A stretch of 64,000 nt of DNA, taken from positions 1,488,001 to 1,552,000 of the forward strand of contig NZ_CP074112.1 in NCBI RefSeq assembly GCF_024584785.1, given 5' to 3'. The notes below the pieces were generated by a model. It was not told the DNA's origin. It did not search any database and saw only the letters and a program-made list of their open reading frames with translations. Each line of letters opens with the position of its first letter. The stretch's first letter is position 1. Of the stretch, positions 10,134 through 19,457 are shown piece by piece. The position numbers and the translations under genes are program-made. The DNA comes from Idiomarina loihiensis. Lineage in GTDB: Bacteria; Pseudomonadota; Gammaproteobacteria; Enterobacterales; Alteromonadaceae.

Positions 10134-12319
10134 GCACCGTCCTGTTCATCTATCTGTTGCTGCAGCATAGCGATTTCACGCTGCAAATCTTCATCGTTAC
10201 TGGCATCAATAGCTAATAACTCAGCCCGCGCAGCAGCAAAATCACCCATGTCTAAATAGGTTTGGGCTAAATCCAGGTGATTTAGTGCGGTGTCTTCACC
10301 GGTGGGCAAACTGCCGGCTTCGCTCTCATAGAGGGTGTGTGAAAAATCATTGGCACCCTCGGCTTCCGCTTCTTCCAAGAGCTGCTCGATCGCTAAGTAG
10401 TCATCGTCTGAATCTTGTTGCGATAAATCGTATTCAGTTTGGCCTGCTGGCTCATCTTGCCAACTAGCTTCGCTGCTATCCTCGGCTTGTTCCAGCAAGG
10501 CAGCAAGATCCTCATCATCGCTTTCAACGAGCGAGGCCGGTTGGTATTCTTGTTGATACTGGTTTTCGTTATAGGCTTCATCGCCATAAGCTTTTCCGGC
10601 ATAGGCGCTATCACCAAATTCTTGATCCACGTAGCTACCGTCATCGGGCTCCTGCTCCGCAGCATTCGCTGCCGACAGATCTGAATCCTCCAACTCAAAT
10701 TCAATCAGGTTTTCCGCAGCAGATTCAGCAGTATCGGTTGGCTCAGCGTCACCACGAGTCTCTGCCGCAGCCGTAAACACCGCATCTTGCTCAGCAAACA
10801 AAGCCTCTAGCTCCGCATCCAAATCGTCAGGCTCGGCATCAAGTTCGGTGTCTAGCTCGGCATCGAGTTCGGTTTCTGGCTCGGCATCGAGCTCGGTTTC
10901 CAGCTCGGCATCGAGTTCGGTTTCCAACTCGGCATCGAGCTCGGTTTCCAACTCGGCATCGAGCTCGGTTTCCAACTCGGCATCAGGCTCGGCAGCTGTT
11001 GATGAATCTTGCGCTGCGGTTGCTTGGGGAGTGAATTCTAGTTCCGCATCCAAGTCTTGTAATGACTGTTCTAAGCTAGTTTCTGCGGCGTCAGTTTCGA
11101 CCTGCTCTTTGGCCAGCTCGGCCGCATCATCAGCCGCACTCTCAGCTTCACTCTCGGCCGCCGGCTCGGCCGCACTCTCGGCTGCATCATCAGCTTGAGC
11201 TGCATCTGCTGCTAAGGCGGTGACTCCGGCTGCTAACGCTGCTTGCTCGGCTTCTTCAAAGGCGCTGGGGACAGTTTCCAAGGTTGGCGCCACTTGCGAA
11301 CTTGCGGCATCTGCAACAGTGCCCCCCGCCACAGCACTGGCCGCAGCAGCACTGTCGGCGGCCACTGCCGATTGCTGCTCTCTGGCAGCAGCATCTAATG
11401 CACCTTTATACTGACTCGATTGCTGTTGTTGACGTTGTCGATAAAAACGATAGCCAAATAGCAACACCAACAGTAATGGTACCCCTACCACCAGTAACAG
11501 ATGCAGTGGCTGCATTAACCAAGCCAATAAACTTGGTTTAGCTGGGGCTGGTGGCTGTTGTCGGATAGACGCAGCTTGGTTGGCCTGTTCTGACTGCTCA
11601 GCAGCTACTGATGCCGCCGCTTGCAACGCTGCTGCAGTAGCATCCGCAGGAGTTTCAGTGGTAACACTTTCTTGTCGTTGAGCCGTCACTTCCGCACTGA
11701 TTTGCTGTTGTAACTCAGCTTCTGCTTGTTGCTCTGCATTAACTTTTAAGCGCAGCTCACCGAGCTCTTCAGTGACCGCTAACAACCGCTCATGCAACTC
11801 AAGATTTTGTCGCTGCAGTTGTTCAATTAACTCTATCGACTGGGCCAGCTGATTGCGTAATCCAGCCAGTTCACTAGGGGCTAAACCACCTGCAGCAGCG
11901 GCTTGGCTGGTTTGGCTTGCTGCCGGCTGAGCTGAGTTATCCCCCGCAGTCGGCTTTGGCTTAGCGACTGTAACCTCGGTCGTGGCAACCATGCCATCCG
12001 TGGGAATGGTTAGATAAAACCCATCCAACATATGGTCAGCAAGACCATTCGGGAACACCCGCGGGTTAGCTTCAATGATGAGGTCCATCATCTCGTACAC
12101 ATTGAGATCGCGCTTGTCGCTGTAATACATAGCTATGGTCCACAGCGTATCACTCGATACAATAGGGCCAAAGCGCTCAGCTTGCCAACGAGAGGCGGTC
12201 TGCGCCTGTCCAGCAAGCGCAATAGAGCTTGGCACAATGCTCGCCTGCGCCGCGACGCCAGCGATTGACAACGCTGCTACTACACTACTCAACAAGCTAC
12301 GCTTGATGTTCCGTTTCAT
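10130..12319 (-). CDS. fimV: FimV/HubP-family polar landmark protein
   Basis: Large inner-membrane protein that binds peptidoglycan and organises cell-pole complexes (type IV pili, chemotaxis, flagella) in Pseudomonas and Vibrio. A signal-peptide-like N-terminus is followed by the FimV N-terminal region and a LysM-like segment ([11 protein letters not shown] to [10 protein letters not shown], about 58-110). A coiled coil covers about 150-215, and a transmembrane helix ([20 protein letters not shown]) lies at about 272-292. A very acidic cytoplasmic region contains ELDAELET octapeptide repeats. The C-terminus has the TPR-like [20 protein letters not shown]. At 729 residues it is shorter than many homologues, and repeat number probably varies. 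Confidence 0.92.
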   Translation of the reverse strand: MKRNIKRSLLSSVVAALSIAGVAAQASIVPSSIALAGQAQTASRWQAERFGPIVSSDTLWTIAMYYSDKRDLNVYEMMDLIIEANPRVFPNGLADHMLDGFYLTIPTDGMVATTEVTVAKPKPTAGDNSAQPAASQTSQAAAAGGLAPSELAGLRNQLAQSIELIEQLQRQNLELHERLLAVTEELGELRLKVNAEQQAEAELQQQISAEVTAQRQESVTTETPADATAAALQAAASVAAEQSEQANQAASIRQQPPAPAKPSLLAWLMQPLHLLLVVGVPLLLVLLFGYRFYRQRQQQQSSQYKGALDAAAREQQSAVAADSAAAASAVAGGTVADAASSQVAPTLETVPSAFEEAEQAALAAGVTALAADAAQADDAAESAAEPAAESEAESAADDAAELAKEQVETDAAETSLEQSLQDLDAELEFTPQATAAQDSSTAAEPDAELETELDAELETELDAELETELDAELETELDAEPETELDAELDTELDAEPDDLDAELEALFAEQDAVFTAAAETRGDAEPTDTAESAAENLIEFELEDSDLSAANAAEQEPDDGSYVDQEFGDSAYAGKAYGDEAYNENQYQQEYQPASLVESDDEDLAALLEQAEDSSEASWQDEPAGQTEYDLSQQDSDDDYLAIEQLLEEAEAEGANDFSHTLYESEAGSLPTGEDTALNHLDLAQTYLDMGDFAAARAELLAIDASNDEDLQREIAMLQQQIDEQDGA
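10835..10986 (-). repeat. 24-bp tandem repeats inside fimV
   Basis: About six near-identical 24-bp units (plus-strand form CTCGGCATCGAGCTCGGTTT with a short variable end) encode repeated Glu-Leu-Asp-Ala-Glu-Leu-Glu-Thr octapeptides in the cytoplasmic acidic region of FimV. Because the length is a multiple of three, slippage would change copy number without shifting frame. The opposite strand gives a serine-rich open frame that I regard as an artefact. Confidence 0.85.
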
Positions 12320-12378
12320 TGACTAGATCCCTCATTTACTCTTGTTATTATTATCGATAGCCATGCTACGAGGTTTGA

Positions 12379-13395
12379 CTACAAATAATCGCGAATCAAA
12401 TGTTCCGCAATTTGAATACTGTTGGTCGCCGCACCTTTACGTACGTTATCAGCTACTACCCACAAATTCAGCCCTTGCGGATGGGTAATATCATTACGCA
12501 CGCGGCCGACAAAGACGCTGTCATGACCTGCCGCATCACCTACTTGGGTTGGGAAATCTTCATTATTTTCCAATAAGATAACCCCGGGCGCAGCGCGCAA
12601 CAACTGTTTTGCTTGCTCAGCATCTATCGGCTGCATGGTTTCTATATGTACAGCCTCGGCATGGCCAAAGAAAACGGGTACCCGCACTGCCGTGGCATTC
12701 ACGCGCACGCTTTCATCACCAAAAATCTTTTGCGTCTCCCACACCATTTTCATTTCTTCTTTGGTGTAGTCGTTGTCTAAAAATACATCGATTTGTGGAA
12801 TGCAGTTAAAAGCAATTTGGCGACTAAAGGTTTCAACTTCTACCGGCCGTCCGTTTAGTAAGGCAGCCGTTTGCTGGGCTAACTCGTCCATAGCCTCTTT
12901 ACCAGCACCGGATACCGACTGATAGGTCGCCACGTTGATACGCTCAATGCCTACCGCATCGTAAATAGGTTTCAAGGCCACTAACATCTGAATGGTTGAG
13001 CAATTGGGGTTCGCAATAATATTGCGATTACGAAAATCGGCCAACGCATGAGCATTTACTTCTGGCACCACCAGCGGAATATCTGCTTCGTAGCGAAATT
13101 CAGAGGTGTTATCAATCACCACGCAGCCAGCATCCGCAGCGCGTGGTGCGTACATGCGAGAAATCGCTCCACCGGCAGAGAAGAAGCCAATGTCAACTTG
13201 GCTCCAATCAAAGGTGTCGGCATCTTGCACGGTAATCTCTTCGCCACGAAACTGCACCTGGGTACCTGCCGAACGGCTACTGGCTAATGGAAACAGTTCA
13301 GCCACAGGAAAGCCACGTGCTTCTAGAATTTCAATCATCTGTTGGCCAACCAGTCCGGTTGCTCCTAATACCGCAACATTAAATGCACGTGACAT
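12379..13395 (-). CDS. asd: aspartate-semialdehyde dehydrogenase
   Basis: Reduces aspartyl phosphate to the semialdehyde in the lysine, threonine, methionine and diaminopimelate pathway. The NADP-binding N-terminus is VAVLGATGLVGQQMIEIL. The catalytic cysteine lies in NPNCSTIQML, and the fold continues through SYQSVSGAGKEAMDEL. A GTG at 13401 is in frame, but AGGAG five bases before the ATG at 13395 supports 13395 (338 residues). It occupies the position of usg in E. coli between pdxB and the truA unit. Usg is an Asd paralogue, but the intact NPNCST site here argues for a real enzyme. Confidence 0.94.
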   Translation of the reverse strand: MSRAFNVAVLGATGLVGQQMIEILEARGFPVAELFPLASSRSAGTQVQFRGEEITVQDADTFDWSQVDIGFFSAGGAISRMYAPRAADAGCVVIDNTSEFRYEADIPLVVPEVNAHALADFRNRNIIANPNCSTIQMLVALKPIYDAVGIERINVATYQSVSGAGKEAMDELAQQTAALLNGRPVEVETFSRQIAFNCIPQIDVFLDNDYTKEEMKMVWETQKIFGDESVRVNATAVRVPVFFGHAEAVHIETMQPIDAEQAKQLLRAAPGVILLENNEDFPTQVGDAAGHDSVFVGRVRNDITHPQGLNLWVVADNVRKGAATNSIQIAEHLIRDYL

Positions 13396-13431
13396 AACCA
13401 CTCCTAGCTTTGGTGGGCCGCCTTAGCAGCC

Positions 13432-14649
13432 TTATTTGAATTGAAAAGTTAATTGTTTTAGGCGCTTACGCCATTCTTCTGTGGCCAGCCAAGAACCACC
13501 TTGCACCTGTCCAACACTTAATTCAGGACGATGCGCATAACCACGCCGCAGTTGGTCAAAAGCGGCCGGTGTAGCAGGCTGTTGTCGTAACGCTAAATCA
13601 TCTTGGCGTATATCATAAATCGCCAAGACCCAGGATGCTAGTGTTCGCCAATCAGGGGCCTCATTTGCCTGCCATAGCTGCGGCTGTACACTTGTCGGCC
13701 AAGCTTGCAATAAATCAATTAAGTCTGGCAATTCATGTACGGGCATGGCGGTGCCACTGGCTTGGGCTAACTCGGAACTTGGCAACCAAGACAGCAGTTG
13801 CTGCAGTAATTGCAAGGTGCCGGCCACTTTGCCAGCCATGCTATGCCCAGCAATATGCATGGTAGCTAAGCTCAGCCAGGGCAATAAATCCGTAGCTATC
13901 TGTGGCTCATGCTCCCACACATCGAGTACCACTCGCAATGGTTGTTGTCGGTTAGCTGCGGCGCGCAAAGCGGACTCTGCAACTACTGGCCCGCGACTTG
14001 CGTTAATCAGCACACAATTTGCAGGTAACTGAGCGATACTGGCGTCATCCAGCAAATGGTAGGTAGCGAAAGGTCCGCTGCGCGTGAGTGGCACATGGCA
14101 GCTGATCGCTGCACTGGCTAACACCTGCTGCCAGTTGGCGTGAATCGGCATGCCATCTCGTTGGCTTATCCCCTGTGCCACTAAAGGCGGATCATAACAA
14201 TGCACCTGATAGCCCAAACCTTGCAGTCGCGCCCCAGCAGCTTGGCCCGTATGCCCACCACCAATGATCGCCACTGGCCCGGTTAAGGCTGCATCCTGCG
14301 CCAAGGTTAACGCGGCTACGGCACTGGCAACGTAGTCACCCACCGCTTGTGCGTTCACACCGGGGGTACTGACAAACTTAATCCCCCGCGCCTGGCAAGC
14401 TGACGCATCAACATGCTCAGTACCTATGGTTGCGGTGCCGATCCAACACACATGCGGAGCTTGATCTAACAGTTCCTTGGTAACTTGGGTAATCGAGCGG
14501 ATCAGTAGTACTTGGGCTCGCGCTAGTTGGAAAGCGTCGGGCTGGCGTCCACTAAAAGTTTCTAGCTGCAACGCCATACCAGCTTGCTGACAGGCGCGTA
14601 CTAGTTGGGCCAGGGCCGGCATACTGGCATCGGCGAGAAGATTGATCAT
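13432..14649 (-). CDS. pdxB: erythronate-4-phosphate dehydrogenase
   Basis: Second step of the DXP-dependent pyridoxal phosphate pathway; oxidises 4-phosphoerythronate. A D-2-hydroxyacid dehydrogenase fold is visible. The start NLLADASMPAL, the nucleotide-binding VAIIGGGHTGQAAGARL followed by CYDPP, the arginine motif NASRGPVVAE, the glutamate motif VLDVWEHEP and the histidine in HIAGHSMAGK all fit. The C-terminal PdxB-specific dimerisation domain is present. The 405 residues are slightly longer than E. coli PdxB. The asd gene follows after 36 bp, so both may share a transcript. Confidence 0.94.
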   Translation of the reverse strand: MINLLADASMPALAQLVRACQQAGMALQLETFSGRQPDAFQLARAQVLLIRSITQVTKELLDQAPHVCWIGTATIGTEHVDASACQARGIKFVSTPGVNAQAVGDYVASAVAALTLAQDAALTGPVAIIGGGHTGQAAGARLQGLGYQVHCYDPPLVAQGISQRDGMPIHANWQQVLASAAISCHVPLTRSGPFATYHLLDDASIAQLPANCVLINASRGPVVAESALRAAANRQQPLRVVLDVWEHEPQIATDLLPWLSLATMHIAGHSMAGKVAGTLQLLQQLLSWLPSSELAQASGTAMPVHELPDLIDLLQAWPTSVQPQLWQANEAPDWRTLASWVLAIYDIRQDDLALRQQPATPAAFDQLRRGYAHRPELSVGQVQGGSWLATEEWRKRLKQLTFQFK

Positions 14650-14696
14650 AGATGGGCCACTTATAGCTCACTAAAACAGACGAGCTAGCTTACAAC

Positions 14697-14725
14697 AAAA
14701 AGGTGCGCCTTGGCGCACCTTTTTT
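14697..14725. terminator. terminator downstream of fabB
   Basis: AGGTGCGCC / GGCGCACCT perfect stem with a TT loop, flanked by A and T runs on both sides. It lies between the fabB stop and pdxB on the same strand, so it ends the fabB transcript and separates fabB from the pdxB operon. Confidence 0.85.
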
Positions 14726-14771
14726 GTAAACCATCAGCTACCGTTAAGATAGCTGCTTGCAGCAAGCTAGG

Positions 14772-15983
14772 TTACTGATACTTACGCAAAACCAGTGTGG
14801 CATTGGTGCCACCAAAACCAAAGCTATTCGACATCGCCGTCGTAATGTTAGCTGGGGTTGGGCTGGTGACAATATTCATCCCAGCAGCACCTGGGTCTAA
14901 GTTTTCCACGTTGATGGATGGCGCCACAAAACCATGTTGCATCATCAGTAACGAGTAAATAGCTTCGTGGACACCTGCCGCACCTAGGGCATGGCCAGTC
15001 ATCGCTTTAGTGGCACTGATCATTGGCGTGGCGTCACCAAACACTTCACGAATAGCTTCCAGCTCTTTAGTGTCGCCAACCGGGGTTGAGGTACCGTGTG
15101 TGTTCAGGTAATCAATCGGCGTATCAACAGTCTCTAAGGCCATTTGCATACAACGCACGGCACCCTCGCCTGATGGCGCAACCATGTCGTAGCCGTCCGA
15201 AGTGGCACCATAGCCAACAATTTCAGCATAAATATGAGCACCACGTGCCAACGCTGTTTCTAGTTCTTCAATCACCAGAATACCGCCGCCACCGGCCGGC
15301 ACAAAGCCATCACGATCCACATCATAAGTACGCGAGGCTTTGGTAGGCTGGTCATTGTACTTGGTGCTAAGTGCACCCATGGCATCAAATTCCATGCCTA
15401 AGGTCCAGTGCAATTCTTCACCACCACCAGCAAACACACGGTCTTGCTTACCAAATTGAATCAGTTCTAAGGCATGACCAATACAGTGCGCCGAAGTAGC
15501 ACAGGCTGAACTGATGGAGTAGTTCACCCCTTTGATCTGAAATGGCGTTGCTAAACATGCCGACGTGGTAGAAGCCATGCAACGAGGCACCATGTAAGGC
15601 CCCACTCGCTTCACGCCTTTTTCACGCATGATATCAGCAGCGGCAACCTGGTGCTCGCCAGAAGCGCCACCGGAGCCAACCACCAGACCTGTGCGTGGGT
15701 TTGACACTTGTTCGTCGGTTAAGCCGGCATCGGCTATCGCTTGCGCCATGGCCATGTAGGCATAGGCGGCAGAATCTCCCATAAAGCGTAATGCTTTGCG
15801 GTCAATATGATCAGCTGGGTTAGCCCGTACTGGCCCCCAAACCTGACAACGTAACCCCATATCGGCAAATTCTTGAGAAAATTCAATGCCCGAGCGTCCT
15901 TGTTGTAACGACTCCAACACTTCTTGTTTGTTCACGCCGATACTCGACACAATGCCAAGTCCGGTAATCACTGCTCTTCTCAT
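14772..15983 (-). CDS. fabB: 3-oxoacyl-ACP synthase I (KAS I)
   Basis: Condensing enzyme of fatty acid elongation, needed for unsaturated fatty acids. The start is [17 protein letters not shown]. The catalytic cysteine lies in [14 protein letters not shown] and the histidines in [14 protein letters not shown] and [15 protein letters not shown]; the C-terminus is [15 protein letters not shown]. An in-frame ATG at 15989 is possible, but AGGA is better spaced for the ATG at 15983 (403 residues). The close match of N-terminal and active-site blocks to FabB, plus the conserved mnmC neighbour, favours FabB over FabF. It is followed by a terminator. Confidence 0.96.
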   Translation of the reverse strand: MRRAVITGLGIVSSIGVNKQEVLESLQQGRSGIEFSQEFADMGLRCQVWGPVRANPADHIDRKALRFMGDSAAYAYMAMAQAIADAGLTDEQVSNPRTGLVVGSGGASGEHQVAAADIMREKGVKRVGPYMVPRCMASTTSACLATPFQIKGVNYSISSACATSAHCIGHALELIQFGKQDRVFAGGGEELHWTLGMEFDAMGALSTKYNDQPTKASRTYDVDRDGFVPAGGGGILVIEELETALARGAHIYAEIVGYGATSDGYDMVAPSGEGAVRCMQMALETVDTPIDYLNTHGTSTPVGDTKELEAIREVFGDATPMISATKAMTGHALGAAGVHEAIYSLLMMQHGFVAPSINVENLDPGAAGMNIVTSPTPANITTAMSNSFGFGGTNATLVLRKYQ

Positions 15984-16033
15984 TCTCATGTCCTGTCTTG
16001 CTGAGCGCTGCTGTATGGTAGCCCACTTCTGAA

Positions 16034-16045
16034 AAAAAGTGGTCT
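16034..16045. promoter_or_regulatory. 12-mer upstream of fabB, shared with accD
   Basis: AAAAAGTGGTCT, identical to 9285-9296 upstream of accD and in the same orientation to the gene. Here it forms an inverted repeat with CCACTT at 16023-16028 (CCACTT, 8-bp gap, AAGTGG), which could be an operator. The factor is unknown; a FadR- or PdhR-like GntR regulator is one possibility. Confidence 0.3.
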
Positions 16046-16117
16046 GCTTTCCGTATTTTTACCTAAAAATTGTTACACTAATGCGCTAGATTAGCCACCT
16101 GATTGGATGACTTTTTT

Positions 16118-18049
16118 GTGAGTAAACTTCCCCCTCAGCCGGTGCAGCCTGCGCAAATCAGCTACAACGACCATGGTTTACCGGTCGCTACCGCTTTTGA
16201 TGATATTTATTTTACCAACAGCGATGGTCTGGCCGAAAGTCGTTACGTATTCTTGCAGCATAACGATCTACCCCAACGCTGGCAAACTCATCCGCATCCG
16301 CTGTTTGTAGTAGCCGAGTCTGGTTTTGGTACCGGCTTGAATTTTCTTGCCTGCTGGCATGCTTTTATGCAACAGGCGCCTAGCTCGCTGCGACTGCATT
16401 TTGTCTCATTTGAAAAGTACCCCTTAGCCCGCGCTGATTTGCAGCGGGCGCTAGCCCACTTTCCAGAGCTCGCAGAGTTAGCAGCGCAACTGCAGGCGCA
16501 TTACCCTGCGGCCGAGGCTGGGTGTCATCGACTGCAATTTGCCCAAGGCCGGGTCACCTTAGATCTGTGGTTTGGTGACATTCTCGACCTGCTGCCGGCG
16601 TGGCCTTCGCAACAAAGCGTGGATGCTTGGTTTTTGGATGGCTTTGCCCCGGATAAGAACCCAGCCATGTGGCAACCTGAATTATTTAACGCCATGGTCA
16701 GTCATGCTCGTGCTGGCTGTACTTTTGCTACCTTTACCGCTGCCGGTGCCGTTCGCCGTGGTTTACAAGCAGCTGGCTTTAGTGTGCTCAAGGTTAAAGG
16801 CTTTGGCCATAAACGCGAGATGCTACGCGGCGTTCTTTGCGAGAAAACAGGTTCTGAACCCACACAGTCCGAGCAAAATGGCGCTGCGAGAGCGACTGCT
16901 GAGGCGCCTCAGTTAGCCATTATTGGCGGAGGTATCGCGGCAGCTTGCTTGGCTTGGTCACTGACCCGCCGCGGTCACGCGGTGACCTTGTATACCACAG
17001 GTATCGCTAGTGGCGCCTCAGGCAACGCGCAAGGAGCAGTGTACCCTCTGTTACATGCGCAATTCAGTCCGCTCGCACAGTTTTTTGTCGGTGCCTTTCA
17101 TCAGGCTCGCCAGTTCTATGCACAGTATGCACCCGCCTGTTGGCATCCAAGCGGAGTCTTGCAGCTCGGCTTTAATCAGGAGCGCCAGCAACGCCAACAC
17201 AAACTTTTAGCCGCCCAACTGTACCATGCAGAAACCGTGCATGGCTTGAGCGCTGCTACCACTCAACAACATTGGGCGGAATTACCAGCGCAGCCAAGCT
17301 TATTTTATCCGCGCGCCGGGTGGGTCAGTCCGGCCAAACTTGTGGCTGATTTATTGCAGCAATGCGGTGAGTTATTAACCATCATTGAACTAGGAAAAGA
17401 ACTGGGTAAAGAGCCAGGGAAAGAGCACCAAGAAATTACCGCCATCAAGCCACATGCTTCTGGTTGGCACCTCTATAGTGGGGCTAGCTTAGTTGGTAGC
17501 GCTGATTTGCTGTGGGTCGCCGCCGGCGCTGCCATGCAGCAGCTGCTCGCGCCGTGGCAGTTGCAGTTTAGTAATGTGCGTGGCCAAGTCACTCAGGTGG
17601 CAGCAACAGCAACCAGCAGTAGCTGCCCAACGGTGGTCTGCTACAAGGGCTATTTTACGCCTGCCGAAGACGGTCGTCATTGTGTTGGCGCCACCTACGC
17701 GCGCAACTACCCAGCCAGCTTAGCGCAGCAACCACAAACGGCCGATCAGCAGGAAAATTTAGCCACCTTGATTGATAATCTGGGGCCGACTGCCAGTGCT
17801 TGGGCCGAGCAGTTAGAAGCTGTCGCTGACCGTGCCGCCGAGCGCAACACCACCCGCGATCATTTGCCCGCCTGCGGTTGGCTCACACCCACCTTGGCGG
17901 TCTTGGGTGGGCTTGGCTCACGCGGGTTTACCAGTGCGCCCTTGGCCGCAGAAATATTAGTCAGCCAATGGCTGCAAGAACCCCTGCCCTTGGCTACTGA
18001 GCTGCTGCAGCGGTTGGCTCCGCAACGGCTTCAAGCTGCGCCAGCATAG
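16118..18049 (+). CDS. mnmC: bifunctional tRNA mnm5s2U biosynthesis protein MnmC
   Basis: Completes the 5-methylaminomethyl-2-thiouridine modification at the tRNA wobble position. The N-terminal methyltransferase domain (to about 245) carries VAESGFGTGLNFLACW and the DUF752 signature WFLDGFAPDKNPAMW. The C-terminal FAD-dependent oxidoreductase domain begins at AIIGGGIAAACLAW (about 268) and ends with GGLGSRGFTSAPLAAE. An in-frame TTG at 16103 also exists; I prefer the GTG at 16118 but the start is uncertain. A 12-bp repeat inserts lysine/glutamate-rich residues near 424-439. The 3' end overlaps yfcL tail to tail by 56 bp. The fabB-mnmC-yfcL neighbourhood matches E. coli. Confidence 0.95.
   Translation: MSKLPPQPVQPAQISYNDHGLPVATAFDDIYFTNSDGLAESRYVFLQHNDLPQRWQTHPHPLFVVAESGFGTGLNFLACWHAFMQQAPSSLRLHFVSFEKYPLARADLQRALAHFPELAELAAQLQAHYPAAEAGCHRLQFAQGRVTLDLWFGDILDLLPAWPSQQSVDAWFLDGFAPDKNPAMWQPELFNAMVSHARAGCTFATFTAAGAVRRGLQAAGFSVLKVKGFGHKREMLRGVLCEKTGSEPTQSEQNGAARATAEAPQLAIIGGGIAAACLAWSLTRRGHAVTLYTTGIASGASGNAQGAVYPLLHAQFSPLAQFFVGAFHQARQFYAQYAPACWHPSGVLQLGFNQERQQRQHKLLAAQLYHAETVHGLSAATTQQHWAELPAQPSLFYPRAGWVSPAKLVADLLQQCGELLTIIELGKELGKEPGKEHQEITAIKPHASGWHLYSGASLVGSADLLWVAAGAAMQQLLAPWQLQFSNVRGQVTQVAATATSSSCPTVVCYKGYFTPAEDGRHCVGATYARNYPASLAQQPQTADQQENLATLIDNLGPTASAWAEQLEAVADRAAERNTTRDHLPACGWLTPTLAVLGGLGSRGFTSAPLAAEILVSQWLQEPLPLATELLQRLAPQRLQAAPA
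17387..17434 (+). repeat. 12-bp tandem repeat inside mnmC
   Basis: Three to four imperfect 12-bp units (GAACTAGGAAAA, GAACTGGGTAAA, GAGCCAGGGAAA, then a decayed copy) encode Glu-Leu-Gly-Lys repeats. They sit in the oxidoreductase domain and look like an in-frame slippage expansion in a surface loop. Confidence 0.7.
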
Positions 18050-18293
18050 CCTGTATATGAACCATGTCGGCGGGCGCTAATTCGTGCTTGGCGTGCTCTA
18101 CTGAAGCACGCACCGCCGGCAAAATGGCTGTGGTTTGGGCCAGTTCTTGCAATTCCAATTGCGCCACCACCAAATCAAAATGGCCGCGCAAGTAGCCGCT
18201 GGCAAACAGTTCGTCGTCTGTACCTGTCACCACCGCACGCTCAAAAACTTCTTCTAATTGTTCCACGTATTGCTGAAACTCTGCTGATGCCAT
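17994..18293 (-). CDS. yfcL: YfcL family protein
   Basis: A 99-residue protein of unknown function. It strongly resembles E. coli YfcL in the segment DDELFASGYLRGHFDLVVAQLE (about residues 22-44), which is nearly unchanged. It is predicted to be alpha-helical and cytosolic, with no signal peptide. In E. coli yfcL also lies beside mnmC. Here the two genes converge and their coding ends overlap by 56 bp. AAGGA lies upstream of the ATG. Confidence 0.85.
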   Translation of the reverse strand: MASAEFQQYVEQLEEVFERAVVTGTDDELFASGYLRGHFDLVVAQLELQELAQTTAILPAVRASVEHAKHELAPADMVHIQAMLAQLEAVAEPTAAAAQ

Positions 18294-18432
18294 TACCTAC
18301 TTTCCTTCACCCAAACGTTACTTAAGCCACCTGTTGGCGTGGCTGTTGCAGTGCGCAAGAATACCATAAGCCAAGGCATTTCTGATACACTAGTGCCACC
18401 TTGATTGAGATAACGCAATGCTGTGAGGAAGA

Positions 18433-18966
18433 ATGACCACACCGATAGGATTATTCTACGGATCCACCACCTGTTTTACCGAAATTGCAGCGGAAAAAAT
18501 TCAAGCTCAGTTTGCCCCGGGCGAAGTCGAGCTGTTTAATATCAAAGATGTATCTCTGGCTCATGCAGAGCAGTTCGAGGTGCTTATTTTTGGCCTATCA
18601 ACTTGGGATTTTGGTGAAATTCAAGAAGATTGGGAAAGCCATTGGCAAGATATCGGCCAGTTGCAGCTCACTGATAAAAAAGTGGCGCTGTTTGGTATGG
18701 GTGACCAAGTGGGTTACACCGATTGGTTTCAAGATGCACTAGGCATGCTGCACGATGAGCTCGCCAGCCACGCCAATACCCGTGGCTGTATTCGATTAGG
18801 TTTCTGGCCGAACCAAGGCTATGACTTTGCCGCTTCTAAGGCCCTCATCAACAACGACGAATTTTTTGTCGGCTTAGCGCTAGATGAAGACAGCCAATAC
18901 CAGTATAGCGATGAGCGTATTGCGCAGTGGTGTGCGCAACTTAAAGAAGAGCTTGCCAGCGTGTAA
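18433..18966 (+). CDS. fldB: long-chain flavodoxin FldB
   Basis: FMN electron carrier of 177 residues. The phosphate-binding loop is FYGSTTCFTE at about 8-17; STWDFGEIQEDWESHW and GMGDQVGYTDWFQDALGMLHDEL are flavin-contact and long-chain-loop regions. The C-terminal FVGLALDEDSQY..SDERIAQWC closely matches E. coli FldB rather than FldA. GAGGAAG precedes the ATG. It converges with the HIT gene, overlapping its end by 26 bp. No Fur box is obvious upstream. Confidence 0.92.
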   Translation: MTTPIGLFYGSTTCFTEIAAEKIQAQFAPGEVELFNIKDVSLAHAEQFEVLIFGLSTWDFGEIQEDWESHWQDIGQLQLTDKKVALFGMGDQVGYTDWFQDALGMLHDELASHANTRGCIRLGFWPNQGYDFAASKALINNDEFFVGLALDEDSQYQYSDERIAQWCAQLKEELASV

Positions 18967-19426
18967 GCTCTTGTTGCTGCTGGGCTGCGGCAAATCGTAA
19001 CGCGGCTGAGTGGCCCCATACTGGCCCTGGCCACGCAGGATCATTGGGCTGACGCAGCAGCACATGAATATGCAACTGGCTCACCACATTACCTAGCGCG
19101 CCGACATTGAGCTTAACCTTTTGCTGGCGTTGCCGCGCATCCTGTAACAGCATCTCACTTGCTTGTTTGATCTCACGCGCCAACTGCACTTGGTCGGCCT
19201 CGCTCAAGTCAACAAACTCGGTCATATCAGCCCGCCGCGGCACCAACATCAGCCACGCGTAGCGTTGATCGTCAAACCGTCGCAGCTCACACAACGGCCA
19301 GCTTGCTAACCAAAAGCTATCGGCCGCTAAACGTTCATCAAGCTTGAAATTGGCATCATCTTTTGGCCCGTTAGTCGTGCTTGGGTTAGTTTCTGCTGGC
19401 GCTTTGGTATACCCTGTGTCTGACAT
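18941..19426 (-). CDS. HIT family hydrolase
   Basis: A 161-residue histidine-triad nucleotide hydrolase. The motif near residue 121 is LHIHVLLR followed by NDPAWPGPVWG. This variant, with the third histidine position replaced, is typical of a proteobacterial HIT subgroup. The N-terminal 25 residues are low-complexity. Substrates of such proteins are usually dinucleoside polyphosphates or nucleotide conjugates; the exact one is unknown. The start lies about 30 bp from the divergent metalloprotease gene. Confidence 0.85.
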   Translation of the reverse strand: MSDTGYTKAPAETNPSTTNGPKDDANFKLDERLAADSFWLASWPLCELRRFDDQRYAWLMLVPRRADMTEFVDLSEADQVQLAREIKQASEMLLQDARQRQQKVKLNVGALGNVVSQLHIHVLLRQPNDPAWPGPVWGHSAALRFAAAQQQQELTRWQALL

Positions 19427-19457
19427 TTTGTATTCCGTTTTTCAGTGGATGATTATC

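Noticed and set aside
10848-11198. Serine-rich 116-codon open frame on the plus strand
   Set aside because: It is the antisense of the fimV acidic repeats; the serine bias is a by-product of the repeat.
18941-19426. HIT motif seemingly missing its third histidine
   Set aside because: HIHVLLR-type motifs are typical of this proteobacterial HIT subgroup, so it is not a decayed active site.
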